Origin: Elusimicrobia bacterium CG08_land_8_20_14_0_20_44_26
GTDB lineage: Bacteria > CG03
Assembly: GCA_002779055.1 (NCBI GenBank)
Contig: PEXM01000046.1
Location: forward strand, 1-10,221
Direction: 5' to 3'
Length of the DNA: 10,221 nucleotides
Below the pieces are notes generated by a model. The model saw only the letters and a list, made by a program, of their open reading frames with translations. It ran no database searches and had not been told where the DNA came from. Position 1 is the stretch's first letter, and each line of letters starts with the position of its first letter. Position numbers and translations under genes: made by a program. Of this stretch, positions 1-7,100 are shown in pieces.

Positions 1-1
1 A

Positions 2-1612
2 AAAAAGGGAATACCTTTCGATGCGCTCGGCGGCGAACCCGTAAGGATCGTAATATTATTTTTATCCCCGCCGGCAAAGAAGAAAGAATACATACGGAAT
101 CTTGCCAGGATTGCCAGTGTCCTACAGCGGGAAAATGTGATTGAAGATTTGTTGAAAGCGGAAAACGGGGTATCCGTTATCTCAATAGTTACTGTAAGAC
201 GCGGGCGAAATTTTTTCTCTAAAAATTCCAGGTTTTTTTATTTTATGGGAATGGTTCTTACCCTTTTTATTATATTCGGAACTGTTCTGCCGAAAATGAA
301 AATTCCGTGGAATGAAATCACAGCCAAAAGCGGAGATTTAAAATTTAACGAGTCCTTGTGGGTCAATAAGCAGATTATGGCATCGGGTGTATTTTTTTCG
401 ACTATTATCGGGACATTGCTTTTCTGGAGGCAACGCGTGGCAATTGCTTCATTCGGGCTGGGGATTTTACTTCTTTCGGGAACAATGGATGTGAACACAA
501 CCGTAAAATTTATGAGCATTCCGACAATACTTTTTATCATTTCAATGATGGTTGTAATCGCATGGCTTAAATATCTCGGATTTTTTAAATCTATCGTTTC
601 AAATATTTTAGAAAAAGTCGGTCCGTATCCGAGAAAGATATTTTTTATATTGATGCTGCTATCGCTGATATTGGGTGGTTTTTGTGATGAAGTTACCGCA
701 ATTTTAGTTGTTTCGGCAATATCCATTTTTTTATGTGACGAGATGAACTTAAATTCGTTTCCTTTTATTATAGGTCTAATCTTTGCCACAAATATCGGCT
801 CGGCGCTTACCCTGATGGGCAATCCCATCGGTATATATATCGCATTCGCGGGAAATTTAACATTTGAAGATTTTTTAAAATGGGCGACTCCCATTTCATT
901 ATTTACCGTAATTTTAATTACGTTACTGCTGCTTGTGTTGTTCAGAAAACAAATTCCTGAGAAAGTAAAAGCATGCGGTATGCGTGTCAATCCGCTGGAA
1001 GGCATAACCGAAAAAAATAAAATGAAATGGGGCGGAATTATTTTTCTCTTATTGATTCTCTGCATCGCTTTTTCCAAACGGTTTGATAATCTTTTAAATC
1101 TTCTGCCCAATACAACGCTTGTTGCCATACCTCTGGTATTTGTCGGTTTAATCGTATTTATAGAGCGAGAGCACGGCAAAATTCTAATTACCGAGGGCGT
1201 TGACTGGTGGACGATATTATTCTTTATGTTTCTCTTCGCAAAAGCGGCCTGTCTTGAATACACAGGTGTTACATCAAAACTCGCATATCAAATAGAGAGT
1301 TTCTCGCAAAGATATCCTCTCACCGTTCTGAGTCCGCAATTCGGACCGACAATAACGTCTCTCGTCGTCATTACCCTGTTTACGGCAATCGCCTCGGGTT
1401 TTGTAGATAATTTACCGATTATCGCCGCGCTTGTTCCGGTTGTGAAACACTTAAAAATTATCGGAGTTCCTCACGCGGAGATTCTGTGGTGGGCGCTGCT
1501 CTTCGGCGGATGTTTCGGCGGCAATTTAACAATGATTGGTTCCTCCGCAAATATGGTCGCCTTATCGGTCTATGAAAAATCGGAAGGCAAGACAATACAT
1601 TTTATGACCTAG
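2..1612 (+). CDS. PTS EIIA domain fused to ArsB/NhaD-type ion transporter (5' partial)
   Basis: The frame is open from position 2, so the start lies upstream of the window. The GTG at 137 falls inside a domain and is not the start. Positions 2 to about 190 read KKGIPFDALGGEPVRIV, then an SPPAKKKEY stretch and a run of helix. This matches the C-terminal half of a PTS EIIA (fructose/Ntr-type) domain; its phospho-histidine would lie upstream. From about 236 the protein is a polytopic membrane protein of the ArsB/NhaD/CitMHS ion-transporter superfamily. Its two inverted halves show paired motifs: CDEVTAIL (about 686-709) with VDNLPIIAAL (about 1400-1429), and GNPIG (818-832) with GSSAN (1538-1552). 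This family moves Na+, H+ or anions across the inner membrane; the substrate cannot be read here. The fusion suggests activity set by phosphorylation of the EIIA domain (inference). The gene is AT-rich compared with dnaE. It ends at TAG 1610, which looks premature. Confidence 0.85.
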   Translation, partial: KKGIPFDALGGEPVRIVILFLSPPAKKKEYIRNLARIASVLQRENVIEDLLKAENGVSVISIVTVRRGRNFFSKNSRFFYFMGMVLTLFIIFGTVLPKMKIPWNEITAKSGDLKFNESLWVNKQIMASGVFFSTIIGTLLFWRQRVAIASFGLGILLLSGTMDVNTTVKFMSIPTILFIISMMVVIAWLKYLGFFKSIVSNILEKVGPYPRKIFFILMLLSLILGGFCDEVTAILVVSAISIFLCDEMNLNSFPFIIGLIFATNIGSALTLMGNPIGIYIAFAGNLTFEDFLKWATPISLFTVILITLLLLVLFRKQIPEKVKACGMRVNPLEGITEKNKMKWGGIIFLLLILCIAFSKRFDNLLNLLPNTTLVAIPLVFVGLIVFIEREHGKILITEGVDWWTILFFMFLFAKAACLEYTGVTSKLAYQIESFSQRYPLTVLSPQFGPTITSLVVITLFTAIASGFVDNLPIIAALVPVVKHLKIIGVPHAEILWWALLFGGCFGGNLTMIGSSANMVALSVYEKSEGKTIHFMT

Positions 1613-1696
1613 TTAAAATACGGTCTCCCTGTGGTCGTAATTTCGGTATTTATTGCCTTATTATTACTGGTTTTGCAGGTCGGCATATCGTCTTGA
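1610..1696 (+). other. In-frame TAG followed by the probable last membrane helix of the transporter
   Basis: After TAG 1610-1612 the same frame continues without a stop for 27 codons to TGA 1694-1696. It reads LKYGLPVVVISVFIALLLLV and a short tail. From knowledge of the family, ArsB/NhaD transporters end with an LKYGxPV motif that leads into the last hydrophobic helix, often preceded by Phe or Trp. Here the TAG sits exactly at that preceding residue, and TGG (Trp) is one transition away. The tail is therefore probably part of the ancestral protein. It may be cut off by a nonsense mutation or an assembly error, or it may be read through. Every other complete gene in the window ends in TAA or TGA. 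Confidence 0.7.
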
Positions 1697-1697
1697 T

Positions 1698-1726
1698 TTG
1701 ACATACGGGTGTTGTTTTCGTATACA
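1698..1726 (+). promoter_or_regulatory. Sigma-70-type promoter for the glutamate synthase-family gene
   Basis: A perfect -35 box TTGACA (1698-1703) is followed by a 17-bp spacer and a -10 box TATACA (1721-1726, 4 of 6 consensus bases). Transcription would start near 1733, about 43 bases before the ATG at 1776. The -35 box begins two bases after the TGA that ends the extended transporter frame. Confidence 0.65.
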
Positions 1727-1739
1727 TAGTTATTTAATT

Positions 1740-1762
1740 TTGTCGGTTTATTAAACCGACAA
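1740..1762 (+). promoter_or_regulatory. Leader hairpin just upstream of the ribosome binding site
   Basis: TTGTCGGTTT (1740-1749) and AAACCGACAA (1753-1762) form a perfect 10-bp stem with a three-base loop. No T-run follows on either strand, so it is a poor terminator. It begins about 7 bases after the predicted transcription start and ends two bases before the strong AGGAGGGG Shine-Dalgarno sequence (1765-1772). That position fits a 5' mRNA-stabilising stem or a site affecting ribosome access. The role is inferred. Confidence 0.5.
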
Positions 1763-1775
1763 GCAGGAGGGGAAA

Positions 1776-3389
1776 ATGAATTTACAGAGACCAAATGCGG
1801 ATGATGTCACTCAGACATCAAACCGTTCAAAAAATGTTGTGCCCCAGTCGGGGCTTTGTTCCAGATGTCTGGACGGCTGTACCGGGAATTGCGAGATTTT
1901 CAAAGCCACTTTCAGGGGCAGGGAAGTCATTTATCCATCGCCTTATGGTGAAATAACGGCCGGAGGCGACAAGGATTATCCCATTGATTATTCTCATCTG
2001 AATATTCAGGGGTATGCTCTCGGAACGCGCGGACTGGGAATTGTGCAGGGCAATCCCGATACGGCGATTTTCCCGATAGTCAATACCGAAACGGCTTATG
2101 GCTGGAATAAAAAAGTCAGAATGAAACTGCCGGTATTTACGGGGGCGCTCGGGTCAACGGAAATCGCGCGAAGAAACTGGGACTCTTTCGCGATAGGAGC
2201 GGCGCTTGCGGGGATAACGATTGTCTGCGGCGAGAACGTCTGCGGTATTGACCCGGGTCTTGAATTGTCCGACGATAATAAAATCGCCAGGTCTCCCGAA
2301 ATGGACAGGAGAATTGAAGTTTATAAAAGATATCGCAGGGGTTTCGGCGAAATTTTGGTTCAGATGAACGTTGAAGATATGCGGCTGGGCGTCGCTGAAT
2401 ACGTCATTAAAAAGCATAATCTGGATACGATAGAACTGAAGTGGGGACAGGGCGCCAAGTGCATCGGCGGGGAAATAAAGGTCGAGACTCTTGAAAGAGC
2501 CCTTGAATTGCAGAGGAGAGGTTATATCGTAACGCCCGACCCGTCGCTTGAAGTGAACAAAAAAGCTTTTAAGTCCGGCGCGATTAAGGAATTTGAGAGA
2601 CATTCAAGATTGGGTTTTATAGATCAGGAAACTTTCCTTTCGGAAGTGCAGCGTTTGAGAGACCTCGGTTTTCAGAGAATAACTCTGAAGACCGGAGCGT
2701 ATTCTCTCAGAGAACTCGCAATGGCTATCAAATGGGGCACGCAGGCGAAACTGGATTTGCTGACGATAGACGGAGCGCTGGGCGGGACTGGAATGAGCCC
2801 GTGGAGAATGATGCAGGAGTGGGGAATACCGAGTATATATCTTCATTCCTTTGCCGCGGAATTCGCAAATTATCTGCTCGGTAAAGGAGAATCTCACATC
2901 TGCGATTTCGCTTTTGCGGGAGGTCTTTCAACGGAAGATCATATTTTTAAAGCGATTGCGCTGGGAAGCCCCCACACGAAAGCCGTCTGCATGGGCAGGG
3001 CTCTGATGATTCCAGGCATGGTGGGCAAGAATTTTGAGAAATGGTATAAGGACAAAAAACTGCCGCCGACGGTTTCAAAGTTCGGTTCTACTCCGGAGGA
3101 GATTTTCACCTGCTACGAGCAGGTCAAGATGCTTGTCGGAAACGAAGAAATAAAAAATATTCCGTTCGGCGCAATCGGGATTTACAGTTTCTGCGATAAA
3201 CTAAAAGTCGGACTCAAGCAGTTAATGGCTGGCGCAAGATGTTTCAGGGTGCACGCTATAACGAGAAAAGAACTGATGTCGCTGACCAAAGAATGCAGTG
3301 AAATAACAGGAGTGGAATACATCAAGGATGCATACAGGAAAGAGGCGATGGAAGTTCTTGATTCAATGGCGTCATATTCCATTATCTAA
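1776..3389 (+). CDS. FMN-binding glutamate synthase-family protein (stand-alone GltS domain)
   Basis: The 537-residue protein matches the FMN/2-oxoglutarate domain of glutamate synthase, which makes glutamate from 2-oxoglutarate plus ammonia or glutamine-derived ammonia. Recognisable elements are a QGAKCIGGE segment (225-233; classical enzymes have QGAKPGEGG), the phosphate-loop region IDGALGGTGMSP (331-342; compare SGHDGGTGASP), a FAGGLST strand, and ALGSPHTKAVCMG (395-407). It has no amidotransferase domain and no C-terminal beta-helix. I do not see the usual Cys cluster that follows the FMN domain in GltB. Instead the N-terminus has C28-x2-C31-x3-C35-x3-C39, a plausible Fe-S or zinc site. 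No reductase partner gene is adjacent, so the electron donor is unknown (ferredoxin is possible). ATG 1776 is set by the strong AGGAGGGG at 1765-1772. The gene has its own promoter. The family is clear, but the exact reaction is not proven. Confidence 0.88.
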   Translation: MNLQRPNADDVTQTSNRSKNVVPQSGLCSRCLDGCTGNCEIFKATFRGREVIYPSPYGEITAGGDKDYPIDYSHLNIQGYALGTRGLGIVQGNPDTAIFPIVNTETAYGWNKKVRMKLPVFTGALGSTEIARRNWDSFAIGAALAGITIVCGENVCGIDPGLELSDDNKIARSPEMDRRIEVYKRYRRGFGEILVQMNVEDMRLGVAEYVIKKHNLDTIELKWGQGAKCIGGEIKVETLERALELQRRGYIVTPDPSLEVNKKAFKSGAIKEFERHSRLGFIDQETFLSEVQRLRDLGFQRITLKTGAYSLRELAMAIKWGTQAKLDLLTIDGALGGTGMSPWRMMQEWGIPSIYLHSFAAEFANYLLGKGESHICDFAFAGGLSTEDHIFKAIALGSPHTKAVCMGRALMIPGMVGKNFEKWYKDKKLPPTVSKFGSTPEEIFTCYEQVKMLVGNEEIKNIPFGAIGIYSFCDKLKVGLKQLMAGARCFRVHAITRKELMSLTKECSEITGVEYIKDAYRKEAMEVLDSMASYSII

Positions 3390-3430
3390 TTTTCTAACGA
3401 GATATTCATACTCGGCGATAAAATCGGTTC

Positions 3431-3459
3431 TTGACAAATTTTACTTGTTGTATTAAAAT
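3431..3459 (+). promoter_or_regulatory. Sigma-70-type promoter of the toxin-antitoxin operon
   Basis: TTGACA (3431-3436), a 17-bp spacer and TAAAAT (3454-3459, 5 of 6 consensus bases) form a near-consensus promoter. Predicted initiation near 3466 leaves a leader of about 14 bases holding GGAGGG (3471-3476) before ATG 3480. The -10 box lies inside the palindrome at 3449-3467. No terminator separates this promoter from dnaE downstream. Confidence 0.75.
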
Positions 3460-3467
3460 TTAATACA
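3449..3467. promoter_or_regulatory. Palindromic operator over the -10 box (antitoxin autoregulation)
   Basis: TGTATTAAAATTTAATACA is a perfect inverted repeat: two 9-bp arms around a single central A. It covers the whole -10 element and the predicted start site. RHH antitoxins commonly bind such palindromes as paired dimers and repress their own operon, and the next gene encodes an RHH protein. Binding is inferred from position and symmetry. Confidence 0.7.
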
Positions 3468-3479
3468 GGGGGAGGGATT

Positions 3480-3701
3480 ATGAGAAATGTCATAACGATT
3501 AGTTTACCGAATAAGTTACTAAAAAAACTCGTCAGGGAATCCAGAGAAGAAAATGCTTCCCGCAGTGAGATAGTCAGGGAATCTCTTCAGCAGCATTTTT
3601 TTGTTAGAGAATTTACCAAGCTCCGTGACGACGCAATCAATGAATTGGCGCAAAAAGGTATCACCGTAACCGAAGAGCAGATATTCAGCAATATTTCGTG
3701 A
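3480..3701 (+). CDS. Ribbon-helix-helix (CopG/Arc-type) antitoxin
   Basis: This is a 73-residue protein. Residues 2-9 (RNVITISL) form the typical DNA-contacting beta strand. A helix rich in Lys and Leu follows (about 10-23). After the turn, NASRSEIVRESL (25-36) is the classic RHH second-helix signature. Residues 44-73 are charged and probably wrap around and neutralise the PIN toxin encoded next. The protein should bind the 19-bp palindrome upstream as a dimer or tetramer and repress the operon, alone or with toxin. ATG 3480 is preceded by GGAGGG (3471-3476). The gene overlaps the toxin by four bases (GTGA, 3698-3701), which is normal for a coupled TA pair. Fold and role are well supported, though no particular named TA family is assigned. 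Confidence 0.88.
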   Translation: MRNVITISLPNKLLKKLVRESREENASRSEIVRESLQQHFFVREFTKLRDDAINELAQKGITVTEEQIFSNIS

Positions 3702-4087
3702 GAATACTTTTTGACGCCAATGTGATGGTATCCGCCATTGTCACACGGGGTCTTTCATTTGATGTTATAAAGGACTCTGTTTATAAACACGAGGTTTTTT
3801 ACACAGATTATTTACTCGGGGAAATAAAGGAAATCCTCGCCGGCAAATTTTTTCTTTCGGAGAAAATTGCAGAAAATGCGGTCCGGTTGCTGAAAAAATA
3901 TTTTATTAAAGGAAAAACTTCCCGTACGGTTGATAAAATTTGTCGCGATCCAGGCGATGATCAAGTGCTGGCCGATGCCGCAGCGAATAAGATTGAAATA
4001 CTGATATCCGCTGATAAAGATTTGTCGGTTTTGAAGAAATACAAAGGAATAAAAATAATTTTGCCGAGAGATTACTGGAAATTATGA
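3698..4087 (+). CDS. PIN-domain toxin (putative RNase, COG1569-like)
   Basis: This 129-residue protein is a complete PIN domain, typical in length for VapC-like and COG1569-like toxins, which are Mg2+-dependent endoribonucleases that cleave tRNA or other RNA. Acidic positions appear in family order: D6 in LFDANV, E42 (with E45) in GEIKEIL, D87/D88 in RDPGDDQVLADA, and D106 in ISADKDL. The active site therefore looks intact. GTG 3698 overlaps the antitoxin stop as GTGA. There is no Shine-Dalgarno sequence, so translation probably depends on the antitoxin frame. The NVMVSAIVTRG start and the DPGDDQVLADA block resemble the 'putative toxin component, PIN family' group more than classical VapC. 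The RNA target cannot be inferred. dnaE follows 19 bases later on the same strand. Confidence 0.87.
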   Translation: MRILFDANVMVSAIVTRGLSFDVIKDSVYKHEVFYTDYLLGEIKEILAGKFFLSEKIAENAVRLLKKYFIKGKTSRTVDKICRDPGDDQVLADAAANKIEILISADKDLSVLKKYKGIKIILPRDYWKL

Positions 4088-4110
4088 GTCCGCTCCAACC
4101 CCATTTATGA
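4084..4110 (+). other. Eight-codon mini-ORF linking toxin stop to dnaE start
   Basis: ATG 4084 overlaps the toxin TGA (ATGA, 4084-4087). The frame encodes MSPLQPHL and stops at TGA 4108-4110, which overlaps the dnaE ATG 4107 in a second ATGA. It could act as a re-initiation relay that carries ribosomes from the toxin gene to dnaE, which has no visible Shine-Dalgarno sequence. The geometry is seen directly; translation is inferred, and chance is possible. Confidence 0.35.
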
Positions 4111-7100
4111 GAGAATTCGTTCACCTGCACGTTCACACCGAATACAGCCTGCTTGACGGGATATCGGAAATCGTCTCGCCCGAGGGCGGAGAAGGCGACC
4201 TCATAAAAGCCGCCCGTGAAAATAATTTCAGGGCTCTTGCCATTACCGACCATGGGAATATGTTCGGCGTTCCGGAATTTTACGTATCGTGCAGGAAAGC
4301 GAAGATAAAACCGATTATCGGATGCGAGTTTTATGTTTCTACAAACCCCGATGCGACTCAGAAGGGCGTTCCAGGTTCGCGTAAAAATTGGCATCTGACG
4401 ACAATCGCAAAAAACGATACGGGCTATCGCAATCTCATAAAGTTGAGCACCTTTTCATACAAGGACGGTTTTTACTACCGCCCGAGAATTGATTTAAGAA
4501 CACTAAAGGAGCATTCGGAAGGGCTTATCGTTTTGAGCGGCTGTCTGCAGGGAGAAGTGCCGTTTCACTTAAAAGAAGGAAATTTCGACGGGGCTCTCAA
4601 ATCGGCGAAGAAGATGAAGGATATTTTTGCGGACGACTTTTACATAGAACTTATGGACAACGGTTTGCCTGACCAGAAGAAAGTGCTTCCAGACCTTGTG
4701 GAGATAGCCAGAAGACTTGATTTGAAAACGGTCGCGACGAACGACGTTCATTATTCTTACAAAAAAGATGCCGCCGTGCAGGATATCGCTTTTGCGATAG
4801 GCACGCGGCATATTTTGAGCGACAAAAAAAGACCGCGTTTTGAAACGGAGGAATTCTATTTGAAGTCCGCTTCCGAAATGAATGAGTTATTCGCCGCCTT
4901 TGGCCCGCAGGTTTTAGACAACTCTCTTGAAATTGCCGAAAAATGCAATGTGGAAATGGAGTTTGAGGTGCTCCATCTTCCCGAATATCACCCGCCCGAC
5001 GGTAAAAACGCTTTTGATTATCTGAAAAATCTTTGCGAGGCCGGTATAAAAGAAAGATACGGCGCAAAGCCGGCGCCTGCGGTTCCGGAAAGAATCGATA
5101 TGGAACTGGGCGTAATAAAAAAAATGGGTTTCCCGTCGTATTTCCTCATCGTCTGGGACTTTATAAATTACGCGCGGGAAAACGGCATTGCGGTGGGCCC
5201 CGGACGCGGTTCCGGCGCCGGCAGCATTGTTTCGTACCTCCTCAATATAACCGACGTGGATCCGCTGAAATACGGGCTTCTGTTTGAGAGATTTCTCAAT
5301 CCCGGCAGAATGACAATGCCCGACCTTGACATTGATTTTGAGGAGTCGCGCAGAAAAGACGTCATAGAATATGTGAAGCAGAAATACGGCGAGGGTTCCG
5401 TGGGGCAGATAATAACTTATAACAAGATGCTCGCGAAGGGAGCGATAAGGGATGTCGGCAGAGTTATGGATATCCCGCTTGAAAAATGCGATAAAATCGC
5501 GAAACTCATACCGTTCGGCGAATCGGTAAAGACCGCGGGGAAAACCGTTGACGACATAAAAAAAATGGCATCATCCGACGAAAAAATAGGCGAACTTTTG
5601 AAATTCGCCGAAAGAATGGAAGGGCGTAAAAGGCACTTCGGAGTGCATGCCGCGGGCGTTGTGATAACTCCGGGGGAAATCAGGGAATATGTGCCTTTGG
5701 CGCTTTCGAAAAACGGGCTCATAACGCAGTATGACGGCGATTATCTCACAAGGCTGGGTTTGCTCAAAGTTGATTTTCTGGGTCTCAAAACCCTCAGCGT
5801 CATTAAAGACGCCGTCGGGCTCATATACGAGAACAGGAAGATTCGGCTGGATATGAGAGAAATACCGCTTTCCGATAAAAAAACGTTTACGATGCTTTCA
5901 AAAGCTCATGTGACGGGCGTCTTTCAGATTGAGAGCGAGGGAATGCGCGATATCTTAAGAAAAATGAAGCCGACGGTTTTTGCCGATATCAGCGCGGTGC
6001 TGGCTCTTTATAGACCTGGACCGATGAAAGCGGGAATGGTTGACGAGTTTGTGGAGAGGAAAAACGGCAAGAAACCGCTCAATTATCCGCACCCGGCTCT
6101 TGAAGGCATACTGAAGGAGACATACGGGGTCATTCTCTATCAGGAACAGGTCATGCTCATAGCGAGGGAACTCGCGAGTTTTTCGCTGGCGCAGGCGGAT
6201 GTGCTGAGGAAAGCGATGGGAAAGAAAATAATGTCGGTGCTTGAAGAGCAGAAAGGGGCTTTTGTCCAAGGCTGCAAGAAAAACGGCGTCCCCGAAGCGA
6301 AGGCGGTGGAAATATTCAACACACTTGCTCATTTTGCGGAATACGGTTTCAATAAAAGCCATTCAACGGCTTATGCCTTAATATCTTATCAGACGGCATA
6401 TCTCAAGGCGAATTACCCTCTTGAATTTATGACATCCCTCCTTAATTCCGTTATCGGCGAGGAGGAGAAGCTCTCTTTGTATCTGAAAGAGGCGGAAGTC
6501 CTTAAACTCAAAGTGTCTGCCCCTGATATAAATGAAAGCGGCGTTTTTTTCAAAACCAGAGGAGACAAAGAAATAATATTCGGTTTGCTCGCGGTAAAAA
6601 ATACCGGCCAGAAAACCTGCGAGAATATTGTGGAGGAACGGCAGAAAAACGGAAAATTCAAGAGCATCAATGATTTTCTCATACGGATGGCGGGCGCCGG
6701 CTCTTTCAATAAGAGAGCGGCGGAGTTTTTTGTCAAAGCCGGCTGTTTTTACGGCGTGAACAAGGCGAGCGCCGATATCTTGAAAAAACTTGACGGTTTG
6801 ATGGCTTCCGCCGAGACGGAAAAAAAAGACAGAGTTTCCGGACAGGGAAATCTTTTCGCCGCCGAAGCCCTTTCCGAAATCGCGCAGGATGATTTGAAGA
6901 AAATTACGGAGACGCAGAAACTGAAATATGAAAAAGAGGCGCTGGGTTTTTATTTTACGGGACATCCGCTCGCCAAATACGAAAAATATTTCAGGTATTT
7001 CAGAACTTCAACCATCGCCGGACTGAAAGCAAGTCCGACGAGTTTTTCTCATATTCTTACGGGCATCGTAAAGGAAGTCAAAAACAAAAAGTCCAAAAAA

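Noticed and set aside
137..139. GTG as the start of the transporter
   Set aside because: The frame is open upstream and encodes recognisable EIIA sequence, which this start would split.
238..1263. 341-codon open frame on the minus strand opposite the transporter
   Set aside because: It is antisense to a clear transporter sequence, has no recognisable domain and looks like a by-product of the codon usage on the other strand.
1740..1762. Hairpin as a transcription terminator for the transporter gene
   Set aside because: There is no T-run on either strand, and it lies downstream of the next gene's promoter, immediately before that gene's ribosome binding site.
3390..3430. Terminator after the glutamate synthase-family gene
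   Set aside because: No stable hairpin with a T-run is visible in this short gap.
5033..5287. 84-codon + strand open frame inside dnaE
   Set aside because: It is rich in Arg and Gly and out of frame with the catalytic core of dnaE; a shadow.
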